Shown here piece by piece: positions 1 through 9,064 of a stretch of DNA of 64,000 nt. A program made the translations under genes and the position numbers. The first letter of the stretch is position 1. Every line of letters starts with the position of its first letter. Source of the stretch: Pseudomonadaceae bacterium SI-3 (GTDB lineage Bacteria > Pseudomonadota > Gammaproteobacteria > Pseudomonadales > Pseudomonadaceae); assembly GCA_004010935.1 (NCBI GenBank), contig CP026511.1, positions 3,844,001 to 3,908,000 on the forward strand, read 5' to 3'. Below the pieces are notes generated by a model, which was not told the origin of the DNA, ran no database searches, and was given only the letters and a program-made list of their open reading frames with translations.

Positions 1-1
1 T

Positions 2-238
2 GGCTGGGGCGGCCCATGGCATGGGTTTTGGGGCGGGCCGGTGATGACTGACACCCGTACCATTCACTATCAGGTCGGCACCCTACAGCTGGATATGTAT
101 GACGCTGACGACGGCAAACTGGTCTGGCGCGGCAGTGCCGAACAGGTTCTGCGCGACGACCCGGGGAGCCCTCAGGAGCGGGCCGGGATGTTTCGTGAAA
201 CCGTCAATAAGGTTCTCTCGCAATATCCGCCGCGCTAG
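2..238 (+). CDS. DUF4136-type protein, C-terminal part (runs in from outside the window)
   Basis: The frame is open from base 2, so this is the 3' end of a longer gene. The visible 78 residues begin with a Gly/Trp-rich stretch (GWGGPWHGFWGG), then a beta-rich segment ending in DDGKLVWRGSAEQVL and a short C-terminal helix (NKVLSQYPP). This layout is typical of the C-terminus of DUF4136 proteins, which are usually small outer-membrane-associated lipoproteins of unknown function; the lipobox would lie upstream of the window. A GTG at 41 is an internal codon and probably not the start. A terminator follows immediately. The family call rests on the tail motif only. Confidence 0.6.
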   Translation, partial: GWGGPWHGFWGGPVMTDTRTIHYQVGTLQLDMYDADDGKLVWRGSAEQVLRDDPGSPQERAGMFRETVNKVLSQYPPR

Positions 239-263
239 CATTGTCGGCTCGCTCTGAACAACG

Positions 264-290
264 CCCGCCGCCTCGGCGGGCTTTCTTTTG
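264..290 (+). terminator. Rho-independent terminator after the DUF4136 gene
   Basis: A 7-bp perfect stem (cccgccg / cggcggg, 3-base loop) is followed by ctttctttt. It lies 25 bases past the stop at 238 and just upstream of the next gene. Confidence 0.8.
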
Positions 291-307
291 CTCTGGAGGA
301 AATCTGC

Positions 308-757
308 ATGCCCGTCGCAGCCTGGTGGCTTCTCGTTCTGCCTTTTATCGCCGGGGCTTTCCTGCCGCTACAGGCTGGCATCAACGGGCAGGTGGCCAAG
401 CACTTTGGCAGCGTCATGAGCGCCGCGATGTTGTCCTTCGCAGTGGGCACCGTGGCGCTGATCTGCGTGGTGCTGTTCCAGCGGGACATGCCGGGCATCC
501 AGGCACTGCGGGGCCTGAACTGGTATCACTGGTGTGCCGGATTGCTGGGAATGTTCTTCATTGCGACCGCCGCCTTCGCCGGCCCGCGTATCGGTGCGCT
601 GCTGTTCATGGCCTTGGTATTGGCCGGCCAGCTGGGGATGGCGCTGCTGCTCGATCACTTCGGCTGGGCGGGCTTTCGCCAGGCGTCGATCAGCCTGGGC
701 AAGCTAGGGGGGTTGCTGCTGATTTTCGCAGGCGTCTGGATGATCCGCCGCGGCTGA
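308..757 (+). CDS. YdcZ/DUF606-family (DMT superfamily) inner-membrane protein
   Basis: 149 residues with about five hydrophobic segments, covering almost the whole chain. The N-terminus (PFIAGAFLPLQAGINGQVAK) and the central PRIGALLFMALVLAGQL match the half-size DMT transporters of the DUF606/YdcZ family, which probably work as dimers. The substrate is unknown. The ATG at 308 follows a tctggaggaaatctgc ribosome-binding site. A terminator separates it from the upstream gene, so it is probably transcribed on its own; the convergent gene ends at 769. Confidence 0.8.
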   Translation: MPVAAWWLLVLPFIAGAFLPLQAGINGQVAKHFGSVMSAAMLSFAVGTVALICVVLFQRDMPGIQALRGLNWYHWCAGLLGMFFIATAAFAGPRIGALLFMALVLAGQLGMALLLDHFGWAGFRQASISLGKLGGLLLIFAGVWMIRRG

Positions 758-768
758 CCCAGGTTCGG

Positions 769-1704
769 CTACTTGCGCTCGAAGGCGTAGAACAGATTGG
801 GTTCGCTGACCAGATACAGATCGCCACGCTCGTCAAAGGTCATGCCTTCGGCCTGAGGCACGCTCTTGTCGAGACCGGCAAAGCCACTCCACAACGAGCG
901 GAAGCTGACCAGCTCGCCCTCACCATCGAGCTCGAGCATCATTTTCGCTTCATCGCTGAGCAGTACCAGATGACCGGTGCGCTCGTCGAAGTGCACCGAG
1001 GCAAGGTCGCTGGCCATGTCCTTGTCCTCGATCCATGCCTCACGATCAATGACCTTGAGGTTCAGTTGTCCGCTGAGGCTGGCCTTGATGCCTTGGATCT
1101 CATAGAGCTTGCGTGGTGAGTGTTCTTTCACCGCAAACAGTCGATCGCCCGCGCGGTCGTAGCCCAACCCCTCGAAACCCGAGTTGTCCGATGCGCCCAT
1201 GGACAGCGAGACTGCCGCGTAATCCTCACGCACCAGCTCACCGGGCTGCGAGGGAACCGGGAGGATCACGATCGTTTGGCTGCGCTCCTCGGCAACTGCC
1301 AGCAGGTTGTCGCCCAGGTAGGTAACGGCCTCGACGTCGATGAACCCCTTCAAGGGATAGCGAGCGATGAATTCACCATTGAGATCCATCGCGACGAGCT
1401 CCTCCGGGTTGTTCACCACGGCCCAGAGCTGATTGCGTTGCTCATCGAAGGTCAAGCCGGAAAGGTTGTTACCTACGGTCGCCACCGGCTTAGCCTCGAC
1501 ACGCACCTGGTACTCGGGCAACCAGAGGCTGCGGGTCTGGAGACTGCTCTCCTGCCAAGCCGATTGCAGCGAATAGAACACCCGCTCATCGAGGTGAAAG
1601 GTGGCAGCTGTGTGCAGCAGACCTGCAGCCAGCATTCCCAACGCCCAGACCTGCGGGCGAACCTCGGGTAACCAACGCGGGCGGGTACTGGTAACAATCG
1701 GCAT
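769..1704 (-). CDS. SdiA-regulated/YjiK-like beta-propeller protein
   Basis: 311 residues from an ATG at 1704 preceded by a gaaaag ribosome-binding site; the frame opens at 1776 but the upstream part has no support. One N-terminal membrane-anchor segment (VWALGMLAAGLLHTAATF) is followed by a periplasmic beta-propeller with repeats such as NNLSGLTFDEQRNQLWAVVN and SGFEGLGYDRAGDRLFAV. This is the SdiA-regulated domain fold seen in E. coli YjiK; no enzymatic role is established for it. The carboxy end (QAEGMTFDERGDLYLVSEPN) is the last blade. Function inferred from fold only. Confidence 0.75.
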   Translation of the reverse strand: MPIVTSTRPRWLPEVRPQVWALGMLAAGLLHTAATFHLDERVFYSLQSAWQESSLQTRSLWLPEYQVRVEAKPVATVGNNLSGLTFDEQRNQLWAVVNNPEELVAMDLNGEFIARYPLKGFIDVEAVTYLGDNLLAVAEERSQTIVILPVPSQPGELVREDYAAVSLSMGASDNSGFEGLGYDRAGDRLFAVKEHSPRKLYEIQGIKASLSGQLNLKVIDREAWIEDKDMASDLASVHFDERTGHLVLLSDEAKMMLELDGEGELVSFRSLWSGFAGLDKSVPQAEGMTFDERGDLYLVSEPNLFYAFERK

Positions 1705-1921
1705 CGTCTTTTCTCGTTGGGCCGCTACTGGCGAGATAGCCTGATCGCGAAGGGTTGCATTTGCGTGACGGTGCACGCGATGGCGACGATCAGCCTGCTA
1801 CTGACCCATCGCCGTGGCTGCGGTTCAATCGCAACGCCGGGAACTGCCAGACGGATTGGCAGCCCAATGGACCAGGGAACGGCTGCGCTTGCGGCCGCGG
1901 ATCGTTTGTCAGGAGTGCAGC

Positions 1922-2215
1922 ATGCAGGTGGAAAGCTTTTTCGAATGGTTGGGCCAGGCGCTCGGCACCGTGATTCGTTACATCGTCGATGCGCTCAGCG
2001 GCTTTTTCGGGCTGTTCGCCGATGCCGGCGCCAACTTTCTCGAGGGCCTGTCGCGGACCCTCGGCATGGATCGTTCACTGATCAGCCTCATTGCACTGGC
2101 CATCGGCCTGATGTTGCTGGTCGGCGCGTTTCGCGCGTTCTTCCGCCGCTCGATCATCGCTGGGGTGATCTATCTGTTCCTCGGGCTCTGGCTGCTGAGC
2201 TGGCTGATCCACTGA
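1922..2215 (+). CDS. Small inner-membrane protein of unknown function
   Basis: 97 residues from the ATG at 1922, chosen because of the AGGAG ribosome-binding site at about 1911; an in-frame opening from 1814 adds an unlikely Arg-rich leader. The protein has an amphipathic N-terminal helix (VESFFEWLGQALGTVIRYIV), then two strongly hydrophobic segments near residues 53-70 and 77-95. I do not recognise a named family. It lies between a divergent propeller gene and dinF. Confidence 0.65.
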   Translation: MQVESFFEWLGQALGTVIRYIVDALSGFFGLFADAGANFLEGLSRTLGMDRSLISLIALAIGLMLLVGAFRAFFRRSIIAGVIYLFLGLWLLSWLIH

Positions 2216-2331
2216 GCCATTCGTAGCGCCCTACTCCTCCGACAACCCGGCCGAGCATGGCACCAGCGCCATCGCTCGGCTGCGCTCCTGACCATCGCGA
2301 CGTATCATGCCCGGCTGTTTTGGAGCCCTTC

Positions 2332-3714
2332 ATGTCACGGTTATTGACCGCCTGGCAGCACGCCCCCACTCATAAACGGGTCTGGGCGCTGGCTGCGCCG
2401 ATGATTCTGTCCAACCTCTCCGTGCCACTGGTGGCGTTGGTCGACAGCGCGGTGATCGGCCACCTGCCGCACGCGCATCAGCTCGCGTCGGTTGCGGTAG
2501 GCGGCAGCCTCTATAGCCTACTGGTCTGGGTGATGGGTTTTCTGCGCATGGGCACTACCGGCTTTGCTGCTCAGGCCGCCGGACGTCAGGACGGCGGCGC
2601 GCTGCGTCAGGTGCTGCTGCAGGGCTTGCTATTGGCGCTGGGCTTTGCGCTGCTGTTGAGCCTGTTTGCGATGCCGCTGAAAGGTTACGCGCTGCAGCTT
2701 ATGCAGCCCTCTGCCGAACTCGACGCGCTCACCCAAGCCTATTTTCATACCCGCCTGTTCGGCCTGCCCGCCGCGCTGGCGAGCATGGCGCTGATTGGCT
2801 GGTTTCTCGGCACCCAGAATGCGCGCGCGCCATTGGCGATTCTGTTGACGACAAATCTGATCAACGTTGCGCTGGATCTATGGTTCGTCATCGGTCTGGA
2901 GTGGGGCGTGGCCGGCGCAGCCCGCGCCTCGGTCATTGCCGAATGGAGCGGTGTGCTGGTCGGCCTTGCGCTGACCCGAGGCGCGCTGTTGCGTTACGCC
3001 GGACGCCTGGACCGCCAGACGCTGCGCCTGTGGGCCAGTTGGCGCCCGCTGATGTCCGTCAACCGCGACATTTTTCTTCGCTCGCTGGCGCTGCAGCTGG
3101 TGTTCTTCCTGGTCACGGTCCAAGGGACGCGGCTGGGCGACGCCACGGTAGCGGCCAATGCCTTGCTGCTGAACGGTTTGATGCTAACGGCGCATGCACT
3201 CGACGGTCTCGCCCACGCGGTCGAAGCATTGAGCGGGCATGCGATCGGCGCCCAGAGCCGCACCGAGCTGCGCCGGATTCTGACTGTTGCCGGGGGCTGG
3301 TCATTGCTGGCGAGTTTAGCCTTCGGGCTGTTCTTCCTGCTGGGCGGTGAGCTGTTCGTCAGCCTGCAGACCGACATTCCTTCGGTGCGCGAAACCGCCG
3401 CCGTCTATTTGCCCTATCTCGCCGCGCTGCCCCTGGTCGCCGTCTGGAGCTATCTGCTGGACGGTTTGTTCATCGGCGCCACCCGTGCGCGGGAAATGCG
3501 AAACGCCATGCTGCTTGCCGTTCTGATTTCGCTACCATTGGGCTGGCTGTTACGCGGGATGGGCAATCACGGCTTGTGGCTGGCCTTTCTCGCCTTCATG
3601 CTCCTGCGCGGCGTCTGCTTAGGCAGCATCGCCAGGCGGCTGCAACGCCAGGGGCAATGGTTCGCCTCGACCCATGCGGCGGCAGCTGTCACCGCCACAC
3701 CGCAGCAACCCTAA
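2332..3714 (+). CDS. dinF: DinF-type MATE family efflux transporter
   Basis: 460 residues with 12 predicted transmembrane segments, the usual MATE length. It follows E. coli DinF closely in key stretches: WALAAPMILSNLSVPLVALV, DSAVIGHL, MGFLRMGTTGFAAQAAGR, SVNRDIFLRSLALQL, and WSYLLDGLFIGATRAREMRN. MATE proteins export cationic drugs or metabolites in exchange for H+ or Na+; DinF is linked to oxidative and bile-salt stress in E. coli. The ATG at 2332 is chosen over an in-frame opening at 2257 because homology starts there and TTTTGGAG precedes it. There is no LexA-type box just upstream, so SOS control is not evident. Confidence 0.88.
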   Translation: MSRLLTAWQHAPTHKRVWALAAPMILSNLSVPLVALVDSAVIGHLPHAHQLASVAVGGSLYSLLVWVMGFLRMGTTGFAAQAAGRQDGGALRQVLLQGLLLALGFALLLSLFAMPLKGYALQLMQPSAELDALTQAYFHTRLFGLPAALASMALIGWFLGTQNARAPLAILLTTNLINVALDLWFVIGLEWGVAGAARASVIAEWSGVLVGLALTRGALLRYAGRLDRQTLRLWASWRPLMSVNRDIFLRSLALQLVFFLVTVQGTRLGDATVAANALLLNGLMLTAHALDGLAHAVEALSGHAIGAQSRTELRRILTVAGGWSLLASLAFGLFFLLGGELFVSLQTDIPSVRETAAVYLPYLAALPLVAVWSYLLDGLFIGATRAREMRNAMLLAVLISLPLGWLLRGMGNHGLWLAFLAFMLLRGVCLGSIARRLQRQGQWFASTHAAAAVTATPQQP

Positions 3715-3732
3715 CCAAAGGACCTTCAGAAA

Positions 3733-4191
3733 ATGGCCTATGCCGTCGCCGCCTACCTGCACTTCGTGGCGATCTTCCTGCTCTTCTCCCTGCTGGTGCT
3801 CGAGCACCAGCTGTTCCGCCTGCCGCTGAATTTCAAACGCGCCCGCAGCCTGTTTCGCGTTGATCTGGCCTTCGGCATCGCCGCCGGGTTCGTCCTGGTC
3901 ACCGGCGCAGCGCGCGCGATGCGCTATGGCAAGGGGCTGGACTATTACCTCAACAACAGCTTCTTCCACGCCAAGGTCGGGTTGTTCGTCATCGTTGCCC
4001 TGTTGTCGATCTATCCGACCGTGACCTTTCTGAAATGGCGTCCGGCGCTGAAGGCGGGCCAGGTCCCATCGATCAGTCCAACCACTGGGCGCTGGGTGAA
4101 GACAGTGATCCGCATCGAACTGCTCGCCCTGCTGCTGCTTCCTCTGCTGGCGGCACTGATGGCGCGAGGGCTTGGTGTAATTCCGCAGTAA
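3733..4191 (+). CDS. DUF2214-family membrane protein
   Basis: 152 residues with four hydrophobic segments (AAYLHFVAIFLLFSLLVLEH near the start, VDLAFGIAAGFVLVTGAARA, FHAKVGLFVIVALLSIYPTV and the C-terminal LLALLLLPLLAALMARGLG). Conserved His/Glu (YLHF...LEHQ) and the ARAMRYGKGLDYYLNN loop fit DUF2214, a small membrane family with no assigned function. It starts 19 bases after dinF stops and is probably cotranscribed with it. Confidence 0.75.
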   Translation: MAYAVAAYLHFVAIFLLFSLLVLEHQLFRLPLNFKRARSLFRVDLAFGIAAGFVLVTGAARAMRYGKGLDYYLNNSFFHAKVGLFVIVALLSIYPTVTFLKWRPALKAGQVPSISPTTGRWVKTVIRIELLALLLLPLLAALMARGLGVIPQ

Positions 4192-4359
4192 AACGGCGCG
4201 CTCCTGGGCCTGGGCAATCCAGGCTTGTGGACTGATCCTGCGCGAAGCCCATCCACAACGGCTTGCACGCTCTTCGAAAACGATTCCAGACCTCGATTGT
4301 CGACTACAGACCGCGGCGCAGCAGTCCATAAGTCCGCATCACCAGACGGAGCCGAGCCG

Positions 4360-5466
4360 ATGACCGATCGCCTGACCGTAACGCCCCTACCCTTCGATCC
4401 CGCTTTCGAGCAGGTGCCAGACGACGAAGCCGAGACCATCTCCGGCCTGATCCAGGCCATGCGCGAGATCACCGAGACGACCTTTGCCGACAGCGGCCAT
4501 GCCGTTCGCAGCGTGCACGCCAAGAGCCACGGCCTGCTGCAGGGCGAAATCGAAATCCTGCCTGACCTGCCGCCAGAACTGGCCCAGGGGGCTTTTGCGA
4601 AGCCAGGGAAGATGCCGGTGGTGATGCGTTATTCGACCAATCCGGGCGACATCCTCGATGACAAGGTTTCCACTCCGCGCGGGCTGGCGATCAAGCTCAT
4701 CGGCGTTGAAGGCGAACGCCTACCGAATGCGGACGACCAGGTCACCCAGGATTTCGTCATGGTCAACGCGCCGGCGTTCCTGGCGCCGACACCCAAGGAC
4801 TTTCTCAAGTCGGTGAAGTTGATCGCCAAGACTACCGACCGAGCGCCCCGCGCCAAGCAGGCGCTATCGGCCGCATTGCGCGGTGCCGAGAGTCTGGTGG
4901 AAAAGGCCGGCGGCGAAAGTGCGACGCTCAAGGGCATGGGCGGTCATCCCACCACCAACCTGCTCGGGGAGACCTATTACAGCGTGGTTCCGCTGCTCTA
5001 TGGCCGCTACTTCGCCAAGCTCTCGGTGTTGCCCGTTTCGCCGGAATTGACGGCGCTGACCGATCAGAACGTCAACCTCAAGGACAAGCCGAACGGGTTG
5101 CGCGAGGCGATAAACGACCATTTCGCTCAGCATGGCGGGACCTGGGAGCTACGTGTGCAGCTGGCCACCGACATCGAGAAGATGCCCATCGAGGACGCCA
5201 GCGTGGTCTGGCCGGAAGATGCCAGTCCTTACGTCACGGTTGCGCGGATCAACGTCCAGCCGCAATCGGCCTGGAGCGAAGCCCGCGCAGCGGTGGTGGA
5301 TGACCAGATGTCCTTCAGCCCCTGGCATGGACTGGCGGCCCATCGACCGCTCGGCGGCATCATGCGCTCGCGCAAGCCGGCCTATGAGATGTCATCCGAG
5401 TTCCGCGCTCGTCACAACGGCTGCCCGATGCATGAGCCAAAAACACTGGACCGGCTACCGAGCTGA
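4360..5466 (+). CDS. Catalase-family (SrpA-like) haem protein
   Basis: 368 residues from the ATG at 4360; the frame opens at 4225 but homology begins at MTDRLTV. The catalase fold is recognisable: VRSVHAKSHGLLQGEIE carries the distal-side His, MPVVMRYSTNPGD and STPRGLAIKLIGV are the core strands, TQDFVMVNAPAF is highly conserved, and the C-terminal part has SFSPWHGLAAHRPLGGIMR followed by MRSRKPAYEMSSEFRARHNG, close to the proximal haem-ligand region. Proteins of this short class resemble SrpA and often act as peroxidases rather than full catalases. A strong terminator follows. No signal peptide is seen. Confidence 0.8.
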   Translation: MTDRLTVTPLPFDPAFEQVPDDEAETISGLIQAMREITETTFADSGHAVRSVHAKSHGLLQGEIEILPDLPPELAQGAFAKPGKMPVVMRYSTNPGDILDDKVSTPRGLAIKLIGVEGERLPNADDQVTQDFVMVNAPAFLAPTPKDFLKSVKLIAKTTDRAPRAKQALSAALRGAESLVEKAGGESATLKGMGGHPTTNLLGETYYSVVPLLYGRYFAKLSVLPVSPELTALTDQNVNLKDKPNGLREAINDHFAQHGGTWELRVQLATDIEKMPIEDASVVWPEDASPYVTVARINVQPQSAWSEARAAVVDDQMSFSPWHGLAAHRPLGGIMRSRKPAYEMSSEFRARHNGCPMHEPKTLDRLPS

Positions 5467-5487
5467 TCCACCGATCTGTAAGGCACG

Positions 5488-5516
5488 ACGCCCCGGCATG
5501 ACTGCCGGGGCGTTTT
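5488..5516 (+). terminator. Rho-independent terminator after the catalase-family gene
   Basis: A 10-bp perfect stem (acgccccggc / gccggggcgt) with a 6-base loop runs into tttcac. It lies between convergent genes and mainly serves the plus strand. Confidence 0.85.
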
Positions 5517-5520
5517 CACA

Positions 5521-6933
5521 TCAGCGCCAGATATTGTTGTTGATCTTGGCTTTCAGTTCCGGGTAGTCCGCGGCCTTGAACGTCGGCACCTCGCCCGCCT
5601 TGATCTGTGCCATATAGTCCTTGGTCAGCTTCACCACCGTGCCGGAGAGCAGCGTGATTGCGATCAGGTTGATCGTCGCCATCAGCCCCATGGACGCATC
5701 CGCCGCGTTGAACACGGTCGTGACTGCCTCGTAAGCGCCCCAGATCACCATTCCCAATGCCGCCAGGCGCAGCAGAGTCAGCCCGAGTTTGTTACCGGCA
5801 CCCAGGAAGATCAGCGCGTTTTCCGCATAGGCGTAGTTGGCGACAATCGAGGTAAAGGCAAAAAACAGAATGGCGATGGCGATGAAGTAGGTCCCTGCCA
5901 CGCCGATGTGGCTTTCCATCGCCTGCTGAGTGAGCTGCGTGCCGGTCACACCCGAACCGGGCTCCAGAACGCCCGACAGAAGAATCATCACCGCGGTCGC
6001 GGTGCAGATGACGATGGTGTCGATGAACACGCCCATCGCCTGCACCAGCCCCTGGGATGACGGATGATGCGGCGCTGGGGTCGCCGTCGCCGCCACGTTG
6101 GGCGCCGAGCCCATGCCTGCCTCGTTGGAGAACAAGCCGCGCTTGATGCCATTGAGCATCGCCGCGGTCACCGAGCCGGCGACACCACCGGCGGCTTCTT
6201 CGAGGCCAAAGGCGCTGCGGACGATGGTCATCAGCACGCCTGGCACCTCGGTGATGTTCATCAGCAACACGATCAGTGCCATCAGCACATACAGGCCCGC
6301 CATCAGCGGCACCACGAGTTCGGCGAAGCGCGCGATGGAGCGTAGCCCGCCGAAGATCACCAGCCCGGCGAGGATGGCGATAGCAATGCCAACCCAGAGT
6401 TTCGGGACGCCAAACGCGCCCTCCATGGCATCGGCGATGGAGTTGGCCTGCACCGCGTTGAACACCAGCCCGAACGAGATGATCAGCGCGACGGAGAACA
6501 CTCCGCCGGCCCACGGGGCCTTCAAGCCCTTGGCAATGTAGAACGCCGGGCCGCCCCGGTACTGGCCCTCCCCGTCGCGCACCTTGTACAACTGCGCGAG
6601 TGAGCTTTCCGCATAGGCCGTGGCCATGCCCACCAGCGCCACCATCCACATCCAGAAGATTGCCCCGGCACCGCCCAGGTAAAGCGCAACGGCTACCCCG
6701 GCCAGGTTGCCGGTGCCGACCCGCGACGCGAGGCTGGTACACAACGCCTGGAATGGGGAGATACCTGACGAATCGCTTTGCCGCGCGCCTCTGATAGCCC
6801 GAACCATCTCGCCAAAATGCAGAAACTGCAGGAAGCCCAGGCGGATGGTGAAGAACACACCCACCGCAAGCAGCCCATAAATAAGAACGTAGCCCCAGAA
6901 GATGGTGTTAAGAAAGTCGACGATGGGAGTCAT
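5521..6933 (-). CDS. Alanine/glycine:cation symporter (AGCS family)
   Basis: 470 residues with about 11 hydrophobic segments. AGCS hallmarks are clear: the N-terminal FLNTIFWGYVLIYGLLAVGV, the SLASRVGTGNLAGVAVAL motif, GGPAFYIAKGL, the substrate/cation motif NGIKRGLFSNEAGMGSAPN, and VATATPAPHHPSSQGLVQAM. These carriers import alanine or glycine with Na+ or H+. The ATG at 6933 begins MTPIVDFLNTIFWG, the normal family start. The gene is transcribed alone, converging on the catalase-family gene and diverging from the NYN gene. The exact amino acid preference cannot be read from the sequence. Confidence 0.9.
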   Translation of the reverse strand: MTPIVDFLNTIFWGYVLIYGLLAVGVFFTIRLGFLQFLHFGEMVRAIRGARQSDSSGISPFQALCTSLASRVGTGNLAGVAVALYLGGAGAIFWMWMVALVGMATAYAESSLAQLYKVRDGEGQYRGGPAFYIAKGLKAPWAGGVFSVALIISFGLVFNAVQANSIADAMEGAFGVPKLWVGIAIAILAGLVIFGGLRSIARFAELVVPLMAGLYVLMALIVLLMNITEVPGVLMTIVRSAFGLEEAAGGVAGSVTAAMLNGIKRGLFSNEAGMGSAPNVAATATPAPHHPSSQGLVQAMGVFIDTIVICTATAVMILLSGVLEPGSGVTGTQLTQQAMESHIGVAGTYFIAIAILFFAFTSIVANYAYAENALIFLGAGNKLGLTLLRLAALGMVIWGAYEAVTTVFNAADASMGLMATINLIAITLLSGTVVKLTKDYMAQIKAGEVPTFKAADYPELKAKINNNIWR

Positions 6934-7160
6934 GAAGGCGCCTTTTCGTGAGAAACGTAAGGGGTACGGCTTACTCTAGTCGCTACGCTGGGCAGCACCA
7001 GCCAGAGCGCTTCGAGCAGCCTGGACGCAAGGTCGGAACCGACTCGCCCGCGAGGGTTCAATCGGAACGGCAAAGCCTGTCATCCAGATTGCCCCGCACT
7101 GCCCTGGTCCCCGGTTGCAACTGGCGTTATGGTCGACACATATTCATCCAGGGACGAATC

Positions 7161-7991
7161 ATGGCCGCCAAGCCCAGCAACACCCGTCAGCAGATCCATC
7201 TTGCAGTTCTTATCGACGCCGATAACGCCCCCGCCGCGATTGTCGAAGGCCTGTTCGAGGAAATCGCCAAATACGGCGTCGCCAGCGTCAAGCGCATCTA
7301 CGGCGACTGGACCAAGCCCAACCTCGGCAGCTGGAAGAAGGTGCTGCTCGACTATTCGATCCAACCGATTCAGCAGTTCGCCTACACCTCCGGCAAGAAC
7401 GCCACCGATAGCTCGTTGATCATCGACGCGATGGACCTGCTCTACACGCGTCGCTTCGACGGCTTCTGCCTGGTCTCGAGCGACAGCGACTTCACGCGTC
7501 TGGCCGCACGAATCCGCGAAGAAGGCCTGACCGTCTACGGCTTTGGCGAACAAAAAACTCCATCGCCCTTCGTTTCAGCCTGCGACAAGTTCATCTACAC
7601 CGAAATTCTTCGCGCCGACGCACCCAAGACCTCACAGGAACCCCCAAGCAATGGGGACAAGACGCCCGCACTGGAGCCTGCAGAAAAGCCCGAAGACGAG
7701 GCCAAAACCGCCGAGAAAGGCGGCCAGGTCAAAGCGCAAAAAGCGCCGGTGGAGTTCATCGCCAAGGTTCTTAGCGACATTGCCGATGACGAGGATGACT
7801 GGGTGCACCTCGGCGAGCTTGGCTCCAACATCAGCAAACTGCGTCCCGCCTTCGACCCGCGTCTGTATGGCTTCAAGAAACTCAGCGACCTGATCAAATC
7901 GCACTCCAAACGCTTCGAGCTGGAGGCCAGAGGCACCACCTCCACGGGCGGGAAAGCGCTTTATGCGCGCAATCTGAAGCCGCAGAAGTAG
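7161..7991 (+). CDS. NYN-domain protein with C-terminal OST-HTH/LOTUS-like domain
   Basis: 276 residues from the ATG at 7161 with AGGGA upstream; the longer opening from 6948 is unsupported. Residues 10-150 are a LabA/DUF88-type NYN domain: LAVLIDADNAP holds the first Asp, TDSSLIIDAMDLL the second, and CLVSSDSDFTRLAARIREEG the DSD acidic patch expected of a PIN-like ribonuclease. A Lys/Glu/Pro-rich linker follows, then residues 190-270 (DDWVHLGELGSNISKLRPAF, GFKKLSDLIKSHSKRFEL) resemble an OST-HTH/LOTUS RNA-binding domain. RNA processing is the likely role; substrates are unknown. Confidence 0.82.
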   Translation: MAAKPSNTRQQIHLAVLIDADNAPAAIVEGLFEEIAKYGVASVKRIYGDWTKPNLGSWKKVLLDYSIQPIQQFAYTSGKNATDSSLIIDAMDLLYTRRFDGFCLVSSDSDFTRLAARIREEGLTVYGFGEQKTPSPFVSACDKFIYTEILRADAPKTSQEPPSNGDKTPALEPAEKPEDEAKTAEKGGQVKAQKAPVEFIAKVLSDIADDEDDWVHLGELGSNISKLRPAFDPRLYGFKKLSDLIKSHSKRFELEARGTTSTGGKALYARNLKPQK

Positions 7992-8095
7992 CGCTCACAC
8001 GCTGGTTGCGAAGCAACGGTCAAGCAAATCGGAGAGCAGACCGAACCCTCACCCCTCGAGCCCTTCTAAGCAGTCATCGACTCAAGGAGGTTCCC

Positions 8096-8614
8096 ATGAC
8101 CAAGGCACTGCTCACGACACTAGGCTTAGCCCTTTGCGCACCTGTTGCGCTTGCCCAGACACCCAAGCCCGAAGTGATCACCCACCTGAACGGCCTGGAT
8201 ATCGAAGTCAGCGCCATGGGCGTGCCGACCTCGACCACCGAGGCGGGTGGCGAGCTGGTTGGAATACGCGCGGTGAAGGTGAGGAACAATACCGGTGACA
8301 CCGTGACCTGCGAATTCCACGTGCCCGAGGATGCACGTGCCGATACCTCCGCCCCGCCCGTTTTCACCGTGAGCCCCAACACTCAGCGGGTAGAGCGGGT
8401 GCCAGGCGAGTACTCGCCGGACCAGCCTTTCGCCGAGCTGACCTGCCGTGGCGCCTCGCAAAGCATCGGAACGCCAACAGTCGTACCGTCCAGCGAGCCT
8501 GGAGCCGAGCCTACTGACGACACCCAACCCGATACCGAATCGTCGACGATGACCGGCACCGAAACGCCAACCGACTCGACTCGGTCCCGCGAGGGTGCCA
8601 GCCGGGATCGCTGA
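8096..8614 (+). CDS. Exported protein of unknown function with acidic Thr/Ser-rich tail
   Basis: 172 residues from the ATG at 8096, which has a near-perfect AAGGAGG site 5 bases upstream; the in-frame opening at 8006 is rejected. A signal peptide (TKALLTTLGLALCAPVALAQ) is followed by a beta-rich domain with one Cys pair (TVTCEFHVPED ... AELTCRGAS) that could form a disulfide. The last 45 residues are Pro/Thr/Asp/Ser-rich and look disordered. Likely periplasmic. I cannot assign a function. Confidence 0.7.
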   Translation: MTKALLTTLGLALCAPVALAQTPKPEVITHLNGLDIEVSAMGVPTSTTEAGGELVGIRAVKVRNNTGDTVTCEFHVPEDARADTSAPPVFTVSPNTQRVERVPGEYSPDQPFAELTCRGASQSIGTPTVVPSSEPGAEPTDDTQPDTESSTMTGTETPTDSTRSREGASRDR

Positions 8615-8993
8615 TTCGAGTATGGCCATTGCGATACGCCGGGTATGAGTGGCGCATCCTCACGGCAAATCGGCGCCCGGGGGAAGCCTCGATAACACAA
8701 GGCTGATTGACCGAGCGCCCTCTGGCCCTCCCTCGTAGGCTGCCGAACTCGCGTCATTCGACGCGCAACGTGGCTCGCTGATATCTGGGCTGCTCGTCCT
8801 GTCCGCGCAGCATGCCGACTTGCCCGCGCTCTGTTAATCATCCGAGTCAGTCGGGTTCGCTCGCTTCCCTACCGGCTCCCTTATTGTCCGTGTCGACAAG
8901 ACCTGCTCAGCAACATTGCCGGGTTGAACGGCACGGCAATGGCTCTCGATAACGCCAAACCGACCCGATTAGGCATCCAGCTAAAAGACTCAA
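8615..8993. other. Intergenic stretch without a recognisable gene
   Basis: Between the exported-protein gene and the Fur-box-like palindrome, the open frames on both strands are Arg/Ala/Ser-rich and lack ribosome-binding sites or family motifs. No RNA gene was recognised. The 3' part presumably carries the promoter of the receptor gene. Confidence 0.5.
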
Positions 8994-9010
8994 TTGATAA
9001 TAGTTATCAA
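8994..9010 (+). promoter_or_regulatory. Fur-box-like palindrome upstream of the siderophore receptor
   Basis: TTGATAA-TAG-TTATCAA is a perfect 7-bp inverted repeat, and its core gataatagttatc matches most of the Fur consensus. It lies 55 bases before the receptor ATG, where Fur would block transcription under iron sufficiency. Confidence 0.65.
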
Positions 9011-9064
9011 CATCTATAGCATCTGCGCCCCTCTGCTCGAAGCCTTCAAAAAGGAACTGCCGCA

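Noticed and set aside
241..1119. 292-codon plus-strand frame through the YdcZ-like gene and beyond
   Set aside because: It runs out of frame through the YdcZ-like gene and antisense through the YjiK-like gene, with no homologous features in translation; a shadow.
8615..9064. Gene on the minus strand (152 codons at 8383-8841)
   Set aside because: Arg/Ala-rich, antisense to the exported-protein gene and without family features.
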